64,000 bases of DNA from Microcebus murinus (Eukaryota; Chordata; Mammalia; Primates; Cheirogaleidae). The stretch spans positions 45,337,400-45,401,399 of the forward strand of contig NC_134116.1 in assembly GCF_040939455.1 (NCBI RefSeq), in the 5' to 3' direction. Shown in pieces: positions 1 to 11,721 of the stretch. The translations under genes were made by a program, and so were the position numbers. Numbering within the stretch: the stretch's first letter is position 1; each line of letters starts with the position of its first letter. The notes beneath the pieces were generated by a model, which saw only the letters and a program-made list of their open reading frames with translations, made no database searches and was not told the DNA's origin.

Positions 1-60
1 CCTTATTTACACATTCAACAAATATTTGAATATCAACTTTACACCAGGAGTTATGTGGTC
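1..60 (-). repeat. L2 3'-end fragment
   Basis: The opening bases carry TTCAACAAATATTTG followed by a degraded CACCAGGAGTTATG, which resembles the reverse complement of the L2 LINE 3' terminus (TTCAACAAATATTTATTGAGCACC...TGCCAGGCAC). The match is short and cut by the window edge, so confidence is limited. Confidence 0.4.
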
Positions 61-1160
61 ATAATCTCCGTTCTTAATTTTTTGGTTAAATAATAGGAGA
101 AATCTACTTTAATGCATGCTTTCTTGCTTATGGTCAAATCTGATACTAGTTTTTATTTCTGTAGGAATTGCTTTTGGAATTCTGAGAGTTAGAATGCCTT
201 GAGACAGCCATCTCTGTTCCATTACACCACATGCATCAGCCCATGGTAGTGATCCTCTCACTTATTGACAAGTGACAAGGGTTGGGGCTTATGAAAAATC
301 AATCTCCACAGCCATCACTGACTCCATTCACCATGCCCCTGTCAGGAAATGGGAAAGCGAATAGTTTCAGATAAACAATCTGCATTTATGGGTGTGAGGG
401 ATTACATCAATTGTCTATTGGAGGGAGAATGGTTTGCTTTTCTGAAGACCTAGCCCCATTTAGGCCACTACAGAGTGACTATCATGCAAACAATGAACCA
501 TAGATTTGGAATAGTGTTGGGAAAAGCTGGTGTCTGTCATGGCTGCTACTGGAATTACAAATGCCAAGGAGTGGTATTACCACTTGGCTTTTATAGAAAA
601 AAATATTCTTTAATCCAAATAAAAATTATGGAACTGATAACGCTGTTCTTAAGTATTTCCTAAATTTTATTTTCTATTCTGTAACAACTACACTGTGGTC
701 ACCTAGTCATAGGACTAGTCCTTCTTATACATGCTCATGGAAATAACATTCCACACTTAGATGCAGTGCTCTGCACTATTCCATTTTATGGTACTCAGTT
801 GCTCTCTTTCTTGCATATACTATTTTAAATTCCCCCAGGCTCCATCAGTGCCTTAGGCTGTGAAATCAGAATTGAAAATGAGTTGCTCCTAGACAAATCA
901 GATACATTTTTATGCAAATAATTTCTCCCTCAGTATTATCAGGGTACATTAATTTGAGTGTTTGACATAGTGATTTATCAGTGTCTGTAATATGTCACTT
1001 TAACATTAGAGTCCTCCTGGCCCAACAGAATTTGGTTGGAGTGGTAGCTAAACCTTCTAGGTTGTTCTTTTTCTTTGTGCTGTTTCCCTTAGATGCCTAG
1101 TTTAGTATTATACTGTTCTTACACCATTTATTCTACAGTAATGTTAGGGAGTTTTGTTCA
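61..1160. other. AT-rich non-coding stretch, nothing recognised
   Basis: About 1.1 kb with no identifiable repeat by eye and no convincing gene. A 62-codon open frame at 475-663 has no recognisable motif and AT-driven codon use, and is taken as chance. Confidence 0.5.
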
Positions 1161-1162
1161 CA

Positions 1163-1214
1163 CATTTTATATGTCATCATTTTATATGTTATCATTTTAT
1201 ATGTTTTATATGTT
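1163..1214. repeat. 15-bp tandem repeat, about 3.5 copies
   Basis: Three adjacent units begin CATTTTATATGT at 1163, 1178 and 1193, each 15 bases long, followed by a partial unit. The units differ only in the last three bases. This looks like a local replication-slippage minisatellite. Confidence 0.85.
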
Positions 1215-1431
1215 AATTTGTGTATTTTGACACTCCCCAACAGTTTTTTAAAAATTCTTATAGGCATTATGCTTATACTGAAAGTTCAACTCAAGAAAAT
1301 ATTGAAAGAAAAGGCTCAATCCATAAGTTATTTTACTAAAACTTTATGTTTTATGACTTACTCTAGCCAGGTGTGTGAAGATATTTTCAGCTGTTAACTT
1401 TGTAAGCAAGAAAAAGAAATAAACAAAAGAA

Positions 1432-1432
<1 letters not shown>

Positions 1433-1497
<65 letters not shown>

Positions 1498-1540
1498 GAA
1501 AGAAGGCAGACAGGCAGGCAAGCAGGCAGGTAGGAAGGAA
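1433..1540. repeat. Compound purine microsatellite (GA)n-(GAAA)-(CAGG)
   Basis: An almost uninterrupted GA dinucleotide run spans about 1433-1495. It continues into GGAAGAAAGAAGG and then a CAGG/CAAG tetranucleotide tract to about 1540. The strand is purine-rich throughout the GA part. The serine/leucine-only frames on the opposite strand are translation of this repeat and not genes. Confidence 0.95.
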
Positions 1541-2009
1541 CCTGGAACTTGGAAATGACTGCCAGTAAGCAAAGATTTTTTTCAAGAAATAGTTGTTAAA
1601 GTTTGGTGAAATATTTTAAACATAGAAAAAATGGCACTTTTATAGAGATGCTGACTTGAGAGAATTTCATAAAACATCTTTATTACTTATTCCCTTCATG
1701 GTTACAAAATCTTTGACAATCATATTATACCTGGCATAGGAAGGTGCTTAATGTAGGACCACAGGAGCCCACTTAGCATATTCTTTAATACAACAGTTTT
1801 GGCCCCTGTATAAATTAGAATAGCAAGAATACCTCTTTCCACTTTTTTTCCCCTTTAATGGACATGAAAGCCAAGAGGCTGTGAACTAATAATTGAAATC
1901 AGCATTTTTAATATCTAGATGTTCACCGATTTAGTAAGTTTTTGTTTCTTTATTGAAAAGTTTATTTGTAAACAAATTTGAGGCAAAATTTGTAGTAGGT
2001 ATGACTACT
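1541..2009. other. Non-coding, nothing recognised
   Basis: AT-rich spacer between the purine microsatellite and an L1M fragment. No repeat family, gene or regulatory motif is recognised. Confidence 0.45.
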
Positions 2010-2290
2010 TTTAAAAATTTTTTTATTTTTAATTTTTAGTAGTATACAATACTTGTCTATTGGGCACACATGATATTTTGGTACAGGGAACATTCTAGCT
2101 TAAATCTTTTAGCTATTTTAAAATATACAATAACTATTATTGACTATAGTCACCTTGTTGTGCCATTTTGTACCCGTTAACTATCCCCACTTTATCCTCT
2201 ACCCCGTACTACTCTTTTCAGAGTAACCATTGTAACCATTGTACCAGAGTAACCATTGTTCCACTCTGTTTCCATGAGTTCAAATATGCT
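2010..2290 (-). repeat. L1M/L1PB-type 3'UTR fragment
   Basis: The + strand reads as the reverse complement of an old L1 3'UTR: TTTTTATTTTTAATTTTTAG, then GGGCACACATGATATTTTGG, AGCTATTTTAAAATATACAA, GACTATAGTCACC and GTACCCGTTAACTA. This is the segment of mammalian L1 just upstream of the poly(A). Inside it, AGAGTAACCATTGT is locally duplicated near 2219-2260. Diverged, with no coding part. Confidence 0.75.
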
Positions 2291-2445
2291 TGTGCTAAAA
2301 TAATATTCAATGAAATTGTCATCAATTTTCAAAAGTATCATTGGAAAATGTTCCATTTCATGATCAATGTTAGTTAAGACCGTGACCACTGGTAAGTGTA
2401 ATGAAATAATCATATTTATATCAGATAAAAAATAATTATATGTGT

Positions 2446-2515
2446 ATTCAGTTTCCTCATCTGTAAAAGAAGATAGCAATACATATCTTGTGATATTATT
2501 GACAATATCATAGAA
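2446..2515 (+). repeat. MIR SINE fragment
   Basis: Contains TTCAGTTTCCTCATCTGTAA, the diagnostic MIR core segment, followed by a degraded AATAGTAC/TTGT continuation. Only the 3' half of the core is visible. Confidence 0.7.
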
Positions 2516-2811
2516 AAGAACTTACTCAGCTTCCATAATACTACCTGTTTTTCTTAAGCTTGAAGTGTTTTGCCAAAATAATAGTTGTTACTTGAAAATA
2601 TTTTGCTCTCTAGCAATCAGTTACAAGATTTTTTAATATCTTTAAAATACAGATTTTGCAGCATAATCTAAGGTCTCCTAAGAAAATAGAAATAAAGTGT
2701 ATTAGTGTTAGAAGTTTAATGTAAGAATGTAACATCGTACACTTAAGTGCTCACTCTAGTCTATATAAAATAGAAAAAGCAATAATCATAGCTACTACTG
2801 ATTGAGTAGCT

Positions 2812-3000
2812 ACCTGTCTCCAGTACTTTATGTTTATTATATTCCAGGAACATTATAGGCTCTATAATTTTGTCTTGTGTTTAACAGATGAGGAAACTGG
2901 GAATCTGAGAAGTTAAATAACTTATTCATTGTCTTATAAATAATAAATGAGAAGACTGAATTTAAATTTGAGTGTATCTTTTGAACTGTAAACTCCTAAC
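2812..3000 (-). repeat. MIR SINE fragment
   Basis: Reverse-complement MIR signature ACAGATGAGGAAACTGGGAA, followed by GAGAAGTTAAATAACTTATTC and a degraded continuation. The upstream half (CAGTACTTTATG...TATTCCAGGAACA) resembles the other MIR end. Confidence 0.7.
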
Positions 3001-3517
3001 CCTTTTATATTGATTTCGTTTGATTTGCCAATTATTGAAAATATGACATGAATAGAAGTTACCTTAAAGAAAAAAAATATTCTGTATTTATACTAATCCT
3101 CTGCTTCCAAAAAGAATTTTAAGTTCATACAAAAGGATTTTAAACTGTATATTTAAACAGTTTGTTTGTTGTAACATTAACAGAAAAAAAGACTAATATA
3201 GAGTGGTTATGAAATAAAATATGCAAATATGAACATAGTAAATAAAACATAATTCCACAACCATACAGTTATTTTGGCCAGCATTTTCCACACATAGTCT
3301 CCTTTATGCTTAATTCTCTTTCCCTTGGTATTTCATGCCTCTCTTTTATTACTGTGTCTTGTGCATTTATCATTAACAGATTTTTTATTATTATTATTAT
3401 TTTAATAATGCTGCTTTCTTTAGTCACTAGGCCCAAGACCAATATATAGAATATTCTTATAAAATTTAAGAAGGCTTCTTATCATATTGACTTTGTTAAA
3501 TATATCTTCAGTAGCAT
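3001..3517. other. AT-rich spacer with a short (TTA)n run
   Basis: No gene or named repeat recognised. It includes a TTATTATTATTATT run at about 3386-3402. Confidence 0.5.
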
Positions 3518-3670
3518 TCAATAAATTCAGCAGCATTGGTTAAGCACTTTTTTTTTTTGCCAAGGACTAAAGCAGTTACTAGAATTATAAAACCTAATAA
3601 AACACTGTCCCTGCTTTCAAGAGTCTATAAGTACAGCAAGATGTAAGTGTAAACAAAATAATGCACTGAA
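3518..3670 (-). repeat. L2 3'-end fragment
   Basis: ATTCAATAAATTCAGCAGCA, TTAAGCACTT, CTAAAGCAGTTACTAG and AAAACACTGTCCCTGCTTTCA are a diverged version of the reverse-complemented L2 terminus (ATTCAACAAATATTTATTGAG ... CCCTGCCCTCAAGAAGC). Confidence 0.55.
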
Positions 3671-4119
3671 ATTAGAATGCATTGAACTGAAAATCTCTAC
3701 ATATAGGTACTAAATTGTTATAATCATTCACCATTGCTAGTTACACACGAAAAAATACTGTCTCGATAATGGTATTAGGGAACAATTTATCGAAGCCTTA
3801 GAGTCCAAAAACCTTGCTACCACATTTAGTTCTTTGCTTGAGTTTATTGATTTCTTTTTTCTACTTGGGCCACAGAATGTTATTCATTGCAGGGTAGGTA
3901 TTTGGGAGAAAAAATAGATTACAAAAACTCCATAAAGATCTTGTGATCTTTGTCATTTTGACTGTTTTCTGTTATAGTTAATTTAAACAAAATTGTATAT
4001 AAAATTTAGGTATATTTAATGTATGTTATGTACAATAACTTTTATACCCAGACTCAAGGAGCTCTTTAAAAAAATAAGTATATATTTTCAAAGTTTTTAT
4101 GTCATAGAAGAACATTTAT
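3671..4119. other. Non-coding, nothing recognised
   Basis: AT-rich spacer between an L2 fragment and a MER5-type element. No feature supported. Confidence 0.45.
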
Positions 4120-4276
4120 TGGGGTTTTTCAAAATATAATATGCATACAAATCTCCTGAGGATCTTATTAAAATGCAGATCTGTATTCTGTAATCTTGGG
4201 TTGGGCCCAAGATTCTATATTTCTAATAAGCTTCTAAATTTTGATGATACAGCTGGTTTATGGTCTGTGCTTTAGG
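4120..4276 (+). mobile_element. MER5A-type hAT-Charlie nonautonomous element
   Basis: The order of landmarks matches MER5A: TCTCCTGAGGATCTTATTAA, AATGCAGATCTGTATTCTG, GGGCCCAAGATTCTATATTT, CTAATAAGCTTCT, GATGATACAGCTGGTTTATG. Terminal inverted repeats are decayed, so the ends are approximate. An old eutherian fossil with no coding capacity. Confidence 0.75.
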
Positions 4277-4954
4277 TAACAAGGACCAAGAGTATTCATG
4301 AGTAGTCTGCATCCTGTAAATATGCATTCTATAGCGTATTTCACCACTAGCCTACTAATGCTTTATGGAGAAGCAGGGATAGAAATATTTTCAATAAACT
4401 TTAATGTAATCTTATGGGACTTGAAAAACTTATCAAGCAAGTATTAAAAACTGGGTCACATGCCCTCACATCTATTAATAATTAGTTAATTCTGTTTGTT
4501 GAATTTAGCATAAAAGTAATCTGAGAACAAGTTGTCATAGTAGTATATAATTGTTTTTAAAAAATATTATTGTAAATATAAAAAATATATGCCTTATATT
4601 TACTATATATCGTAAACTTATATTACCCATGTGTTTTTCATGAACCTTTATCTTTTAAACCTTTTATCTGGTCTATATTGTTTAAGTTATATTGATGATA
4701 CACCTTTGTCCTAAAAATGTTTGATTAAAATAAAATTTCAGCAGACCTGCCTTCGTTCAATAACAGAGAGAATTAAATCAAAATACCAAAATACACTCCT
4801 TTCCTTACAGCTGCAAAGATTTGCTTTGACTTCTAGGCTATGATATTTCTACATTTTTATTTGATAGTAATGTCTAGGTTTGTTTTGTTCCCAAGTCTGG
4901 CCACTTTCATAAGTCTGGTTATAAATTGTAAAGGGAACTACCTCCAAATACTCT
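4277..4954. other. Non-coding, nothing recognised
   Basis: AT-rich, with short A and T runs. No repeat family or gene recognised by eye. Confidence 0.45.
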
Positions 4955-5180
4955 TTTTTTAAAAAAATTTATTTATTTTTATTTTTTCACTATATTATGG
5001 GAGTACACATGTTAAGGTTACCTATCTTGCCCTTGTCCCCTATGCCCCTTAGTCAGAGCTTCAAGCGTGTCCATACCCCAGTTGGTGTGCAACGCACTCA
5101 TTATGTATGTATATACCCATCCCCCCCCCACCTGCCCAACATCCGATAAATGTTATTCCTATATGTCCACTTAGTCTTAA
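4955..5180 (-). mobile_element. 5'-truncated L1, 3'UTR only (lemur-type)
   Basis: A T-rich start (poly(A) on the minus strand) is followed by ACTATATTATGGGAGTACAC, GTTAAGGTTACC, CACTCATTATGTATGTATAT, ACCCATCCCCCCCC, ACCTGCCCAACA and TATGTCCACTTAG. The same landmarks in the same order occur at the 3' end of the 25.5-27.4 kb L1. It is more diverged than that copy, so it is an older insertion of the same lineage. No clear target-site duplication was found. The 80-codon minus-strand frame at 5061-5303 overlaps this UTR and is not a gene. Confidence 0.85.
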
Positions 5181-5614
5181 ATAGAAAAGATCTGTCTCTT
5201 GGTCTGCTCTGTTAGAGCAATGACTCCTAAACTGTCCCCAATCTATCTTTAGCATACTAATCTGTATCCTCCCATATCTAGCCCTCCCAGGATGCATCCA
5301 CAAAACAAGAAACCAACTGAAATGCTATGTATCTGCTCCCTTTGTATTTTACCATTAAAGAGTTCAGAAAAGTTTATAAACCTTTTACAGTCATGGACAC
5401 CTCTGCAAAGTAGAAAACTATTAGTAAGTTTAATTAATGTTTAATAATTAAGACTTTGTATATTGCTTTGTATAACATAAAGGATTAAAAATTGTAAAGG
5501 CCTGAAATATATAATTTGTTGAAAATATTACATTTCTTTGTCTTATACTTGTGAAAACATTCAAAAATTATATTAGTAATAATCACAAATATTTATTTAG
5601 TTGGTTTATACTGT
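5181..5614. other. Non-coding, nothing recognised
   Basis: Flank of the truncated L1. Homology to the L1 3'UTR stops near CCACTTAG. No other feature recognised. Confidence 0.45.
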
Positions 5615-5765
5615 GCATTATGCGTACATTATCTCATCTAAAGCTCATTAAAATAGTATTTATTTTCATTTCAGAGTAGAAAATTGAAGCCAGAGAAGTT
5701 AAGGAAATCACATACGCCTGTTGAAGGACAGCAATGGGTTTTAGACTTTGTGATTTAGCTCCACG
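5615..5765 (-). repeat. MIR SINE fragment
   Basis: Degraded reverse-complement MIR: CATTATCTCATCTAAAGCTC, TTTCATTTCAGAGTAGAAAA, TTGAAGCCAGAGAAGTTAAG, GAAATCACATACG, then GGGTTTTAGACTTTGTG. Landmark order matches MIR. Confidence 0.6.
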
Positions 5766-6417
5766 TTCTTATATACCACCCTATGATATTTGTTTTTATT
5801 TAAACAATTAGATAGACCAGAGTATGATGATTTCTTAATTGTTCAATTTAAAGCATTTGAAAAATAGTGTGTTTCCCACATTCATATTCAGCCATTTGAC
5901 AATCATTTAATCTTTTAAGCAATGTAATGATAATATGCCTGGAAATCTCTAGGCTAGAATACAGTATAGTTTGGTGAAGAAAGAGAAAGATGATGGAATG
6001 ATAAAACTGTAACTTTTAAGACTATGATATAAAATAATTCTGGTAGTTGCAGTATATTTGCATTTCTCCTTACAAGAGAAAATAATTGAAATGGTCTAAT
6101 TTCATATTGAAATACTAAAAATACTTTATAAATCTGGCATTTAATTATGAACTAAATTTTAAGGTTTGAGTATGTTAGTGAAGTTTAGATTTACATCATT
6201 AAGGAAAAAATAAAAGTAAAGTAGCTGCTGTGATAATTTTCAAATTTAGTTATTTAAATATTAGAAATGTGAGGGGAGTATGTTGACAGAGAATTAAGAA
6301 TAATTTTTACCATAAATGTATACAAATGTCCCTGTTTTTCTTTTGAAAAATACATAACAATTGCTGTCATTTGTTATGTATATACTTGTTGCCAATAATT
6401 GAAAATTAAATGAATTG
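5766..6417. other. Non-coding, nothing recognised
   Basis: AT-rich spacer between two MIR fragments. No feature supported. Confidence 0.45.
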
Positions 6418-6630
6418 ATTGCATGTAGGTACTATGCTAAGCATTGTATTTGTCTCCTTAAATACAGCCCAGCAGAGTAAATGTTATTATCCATATATAT
6501 ATATATGACTTAGAGAGATTAAGTGCTTCACTTAAGGTAATATAGCAAGAATTCATACACAGCAGATTCAGGATACAAACGTAGAAATAATGTTCCTAAT
6601 CTATACACCAGTTCTTTAATTATATTTATA
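6418..6630 (-). repeat. MIR SINE fragment with a (TA)n expansion
   Basis: GTACTATGCTAAGCATTGTA, ATGTTATTATCCATAT, a TATATATATATA run, ACTTAGAGAGATTAAGTGCT, CACTTAAGGTAATATAGCA and AGATTCAGGATACAAACG follow the reverse-complement MIR layout. The TA run sits where MIR normally reads CCCATTTTACAGATGAGG, so a slippage expansion has replaced the core. Confidence 0.65.
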
Positions 6631-9600
6631 TGTGGGTTGTAGAAACTGTTTGTAGAGTTGATGACTAGCTCTTTGCTTCTACAAAAACAATGACAAAGGT
6701 AATCATATATAGCCAAGATTATACTAGGAACAAATGTTTAGCAGATGGGACTGTTCTAACATAGTAACTAATAGTCTAACTCACGTTTGATATTGGCTTG
6801 GAAACTTAAGTTTTCAACAAGAGATGATTATGTATATTTCAAGCATCTTCTAAGCCATGAGTTAGTCAACATTAGATCATATTACCTAAGGCTATTCTGT
6901 GTTTATTACCAGATCTCCAAATTGCAAGTTGTCTGGCAACACTGAAATGTTCACAATACCCAGCCTCAAAAAAGTAAAATTAAATAGAATTTTATATGGG
7001 ATTTAAAATAAGTTTTAACATAAATATTTTAGCTGGAATATATATACATTCATAAACACGTATTTATGTGTATGTTTATGTATGAGTATAGAAGATGTAG
7101 ATCTGTTCACACATATACATATATACACAAGATTTGATATTTTCCCACTGGATTTGAACTATTAAAAAATATATACTTTGCATGCATAAAAGACACGCTG
7201 TCTGCAGTTAGAGCCACCGTTGGCAACCCATTGAAAAAGTCATGTTTTTTTCTGGAATTGATTGATAGTTTGCTGAGAAAAAGAACAGTGAGCTTTGAGG
7301 AAAAAAGTTATAAAACAGAAAATAAATATGAACTACTGTGGTATTTGGCAACCTTTTATCAACTCTACTAAGCCAAAAGGGCAGTCTGCCAAACCTCAAA
7401 TGTGATTGCATTGTATCCAGAGCAGATAAAAATACTGTAGCAAAATAAATAAGAAAAAAGGCAATGGTATCATCTTAATCTGAAGAAAATATAAAGGAAT
7501 TGGAATATTTCTAACTTTAATATCAACATTTTTTTTTCTTTCATAAAGCATGAAACGGAGGCAAGATTATGGTATAGTTCCAGCAGGCATGCACCTGGTT
7601 GGGTGTCTTTGTGCCTGTTTTTTAACTTCAGTGAACCTGATGTCCATCCTGTGTAACATAAGGGGATTAAAGTGCATCACCATTCATCTCCTCCCAGAAA
7701 TAAAATCTATATTTCTAATTTTATAGATTAATGTGAAATTTTATTTGTACTCATTTTAATTTTAAAATTTGCATATTTCTTGAAATTATTTGTGAGTACA
7801 GAGTTGTTAACTCTGAATTCCCTAAAATGTGCACAAGCCTTAAATTATTGCCTTTGGATTTGTGCTACTGAGTATCCTGAATAAGTTTGACTGCAGAATT
7901 AATTCCCTTGTTTGGCAATTAGGACATGAGAATATTCTCCAGAGATCTGCTACATATCCTGTAGGATTTCTGTCGTAGGTATACTTTAGGAAACACTGCA
8001 AAATTGAATTTTTCAAAATTAGAGCTATTTAATTTATGCATTAATAACACTGAACAAAGTTAGTGCTATATAGATAGTATCACTGAATTAAATACTTTAA
8101 AGTCCTGAAGAATATAAGTAAACAATGAATTGAAAATATTTATTACATATCTATCAGGATAAGAGGCATGATAGAATAGGATACATCCCTACATTCCAAG
8201 CAAAGTACCTCTTCCATGGAACTTCCATGTGGTTAGTAAGCTTAGCCACTGTTCTTAGGACCCTGGATAAATAATGCCTATGAGGTTGACTATGTATCTC
8301 AGTTTGTCCAGGACTGTCCAGTTTGTCTTCAAGTAGTTATTAATAACACCTCCTTTCACTATCAAAAGTGTTTGAAATTATGCAATTAAATATTTAGTCA
8401 CCCCATCTATAAGAAGTATAGGAAATCCCTAAAAACTTTCTAGAGTTGAACATCTGGTCTTCATAAATCTTTCTCTTACACTTCTGGGAAACTATGGGTT
8501 GTGTCAATTATATCTATAACTTTGCAGAAAAAGAAGTAGTAGTTTTCATATGAGAAAATTTTCTCATATGAGAAAAAGCTAGGATAAGAACTATCTTGAC
8601 TCTTAGAAGGATAATTCCAATTAGCTAATAACAGATGCTTTGAGCAGTAATTGGACAAAGGAGGCTTCCTATTTGTTGATTTTTACATATCATTTCCTTT
8701 GATTATTGATACTGCTTCATTGCAATCCTACAATCATCTTGAAGTGTTTGTGAAGCCATGTTTTTTAACAATATTCATCTTTACCCCAACCCAGAAACTT
8801 TGTAAAATAATTTGTATTTTATTCTTGACAGTTCAGCAATTTAGGAATCATGTAAAGTGTTTTGAAATATATGTATTCCTTTTGTTTGTAACAAAGTGAC
8901 TAGTCTTCCCTGCTCTTTACATGCCTGTGATTTCAGAAATACATTCTTATGATTTATTGGTGATCAGGCAAATAAAATATTGATAAGTGCTCCTCACCCA
9001 GAGATCTGTTTTACAGCTGAATTATCTGAGAGTGTTTGTGCAAAATACAATGTAGTAAACTGTGGCATCCTACTAGGGAGACAGAAAGGGAGAATTCAAC
9101 TCATATAGTAAGTAAAATAGTAAGTCTCCTCAATGGTAACAGTAGAGCCACATGCTTAAATGCTGCTATGACAGCAGGATTTCATTGATTTTAACAAGGC
9201 AAATGACTGCTTGTAGCAAAATCATGTTGTGGTCACTCAGTAGTCCCTGTCAAGCTCAAGGTTGAGTTGTTCAAGTAGCCCCTGGCACCCAGTGAGCCAG
9301 AGACAACTGGTTATTACACCAAGCATCACACAGATCACTTAACAGCATGTCTGTCTCAGTCAGTTGGAAAGCACCTCCATATTTTGTGGATTATTCCACA
9401 AGCCAGCATAGTTATGCCATGTTTTCAGATACCATTTAAAATACTTTACTAAGCAAAGCAATATAGATGACAGTTCTTTCTCCTGGGTCAAATTATCTGT
9501 AACATTATCCACCCATTTCTGCACTGAGCAGTCTCTAAACCTGTTTGCAATATGCATATAAAATGAATCATTATTGTAATGACATTCGAAACACTCTAGA
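6631..9600. other. About 3 kb AT-rich non-coding stretch
   Basis: No gene or clear repeat family recognised over nearly 3 kb, apart from a perfect palindrome (annotated separately) and short TATG/TACA runs near 7040-7130. Open frames at 6528-6716, 7208-7411, 8476-8658, 8651-8899 and 9360-9557 have no recognisable domain. Confidence 0.45.
8546..8571. repeat. Perfect 26-bp palindrome without spacer
   Basis: TCATATGAGAAAA is followed immediately by its exact reverse complement TTTTCTCATATGA. Because CATATG is itself palindromic, the segment also reads as two direct TCATATGAGAAAA copies with overlapping symmetry. There is no spacer, so it could only form a cruciform or a tight hairpin. Confidence 0.95.
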
Positions 9601-9629
9601 GTAATGGAGAGGAAAGGAAAAATAAAATA

Positions 9630-9800
9630 AAAACCTGCTGCCTTGGTACGGAAGACAGCCGAAGGAAGGGGCGTGCATCACTGGAAAAGTGGTTTTGGGA
9701 TCTCAGAGCATTGCTGCAGGAGCTCTGATGGAGCGGTTGGTAGAGGATAGGTGGGATCTATCGGACGCTCCGGAGTTGGCATTAAGCGTGCAGTGAGGAC
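9630..9800. other. Isolated CpG-containing, GC-richer segment
   Basis: Eight CpG dinucleotides fall between about 9648 and 9788 (TACGG, CCGAA, GCGTG, GCGGT, TCGGA, ACGCT, CCGGA, GCGTG) in a region where kilobases on either side have almost none. No repeat family is recognised and no long open frame crosses it. It could be a small unmethylated regulatory segment, a non-coding first exon, or a diverged GC-rich insertion. The sequence alone does not decide. Confidence 0.4.
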
Positions 9801-11690
9801 CCTTAAGGATTTGCTGTTCAGATAGGATGAAGTTGCTGTGTTTGAAATTAGAGGTAGCTGAGAGGGGGGAACCTGTTTAATTTAGCTCTTAAAAGTTATC
9901 CTTTGACCTAGTGGTTACTTGGCTGCCTCGGTAGCAATGCACATGCCATCCCTGCATTTGACAGCTTTTAATCAAGCTATTTACTGTGTCCAGAATTGAA
10001 TGTTTATACAAGGCAGAAAAGATAAAAAGAAGGCTGGCTTATTTTATGGCATAGGGCTGGAAACAGCACACATTAGTTGTGTACATCTAGGGACAGGATG
10101 CCACCTCTGGAGAGGGTGACATCATAACTACACCCTTTCTCTTTATAGGAACGAAATTCAGTGTTTACTGTGTAGTCAGAGTTGATCCAATTTGTTAATT
10201 TGTAAGTTTCACTTTAACAACTCAAATTCTAGAAGTATATCAGTCACATAGTAACGACTTCTGCACTTCACTACTTAACTGCTAAGTTAAAGACAACTCT
10301 GTCAGAATCCCTAAACACCTGGTTGAATGTGGAAAAAAAAAAGATCCCTTATAATAATCTATTAGTACTGTTAGAGTGTTAGTGACCCCACTGCCACTCT
10401 ATTTAATTAGCTAAACACCTCTTACTCTGAAATAATTGGGAAAATAATAAAACAAGAGAACAGTAAAAAATTGATATATACTGAGATATTTGTTTGTCTT
10501 GTTTTGCAATGCTATAGAAAGAAAGAAATTATCTTGTAAATCACATATTAATAGTTTTTTTATTACTTGGGTAGAATTTTTAAAGTTTAATGACTCATTT
10601 GAGTGAAATATTAAGTACTTTTAGACTTTACAACACCCTAGAGAAGTGGACATTCTTTATATCACATTAAAGAACCAATGAAATGGATAGTACATGCCAT
10701 GGTTTTCAATTGAATAACCTTCTCCATTGTTTTTGAGAAGTAGGCAGTGCAATATATGTCATTATAATGGTAGTAATTACATACCTGATTTCTTAATATT
10801 CTTAAGGTAGAAAAGGTGAATTATCTCAATTTTTATTTATTAAGCAAAATTATGCATTGTATTTACTAAATTTTTCATTTCTAAAAATATCCTATATGAA
10901 GCAACAGCCTCTTAGGTGCCAGAGTCTGTCCACAGCATTTTATGTCACAGAGATAGTATGTTAAAAGAGAACTCATTTGTCTGACAAGTTTTGTCTCTGT
11001 GATCTTTTAATATTTAAGTCAGTTATTAGAACTGTATTGATGAAACATTGATTCATATTGACTGGAATTATTATTATTATTATTTTGGAATTATTTTTTA
11101 AGAGCAGACTAAAACAAATAGCTCTAAGGAAAAAACTGAGTAATAAATTTTATCCATAGTTGGCCTGTTTATAATTTGTATTATCATTTTGTTGTATCTC
11201 CTCCCAGACTTATTTAAAAAACAAAAACAAAAAAAAAGCTTAGTTAAAAAAAATAGAGCCACCTAGTCTCCATGTTATGAAAATTAGGGATTCAACACAT
11301 AAATAAATATACACATTTATTATCCTGATTTGGAATCTGGTAAATATGCAATTTAAATAAACTACTTTCTAAAATGATTATAGTGAGTTTATATAATTTG
11401 TAGAGAAACAGGCAGTATGGAGTTTTAAAAACAACTGTTCTAAAGATTTTCAAAACCCCACAGAATTGCTCTCCATTTGCTTAATAATATATCTTAAACT
11501 TTATGCAATTTGAAGAGCATATACATTGAGTTAACATATTTTTCTAAATAACCCAAAACTGGCAGATAATTTTGAACATTCAGGAATTGTATAACTTTTC
11601 TTGCTTGAATTCACATATTAGTTTGTACAGAGTTCTGCTTGATTTTAAAAGCATTTTTCCCCTTAATCCTCAACCAAATAAAATGATAAA
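9801..11690. other. Non-coding stretch with small (ATT)n and A-rich runs
   Basis: No gene recognised. Contains (ATT)n at about 11067-11083 and an A-rich AAACAAAAACAAAAAAAAAG run near 11218-11238. Most of it shows no repeat family that can be named by eye. Confidence 0.45.
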
Positions 11691-11706
11691 TTCTGACACT
11701 CTGTTA

Positions 11707-11721
11707 ATTTGCATAACAATT
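11707..11721 (+). promoter_or_regulatory. SOX-POU (OCT) composite-like motif
   Basis: ATTTGCATAACAATT matches the reverse complement of the known SOX2:POU5F1 composite site CATTGTTATGCAAAT at 14 of 15 positions: octamer half ATTTGCAT directly joined to a SOX half AACAAT. It lies in non-repetitive DNA with further homeodomain-like TAATT/ATTAAT sites (11690-11880). Function is inference; chance occurrence in AT-rich DNA is possible. Confidence 0.35.

Noticed and set aside
475..663. 62-codon frame with several cysteines (CHGCYWNYKC)
   Set aside because: No domain recognised, no exon signals, and length expected by chance in this amount of sequence.
1387..1585. Two 61-63 codon serine/leucine-rich minus-strand frames
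   Set aside because: They are translations of the (GA)n/(CAGG)n microsatellite in two frames.
4955..5303. 80-codon minus frame with GGGG-encoded glycines
   Set aside because: Antisense/sense of the G-rich L1 3'UTR.
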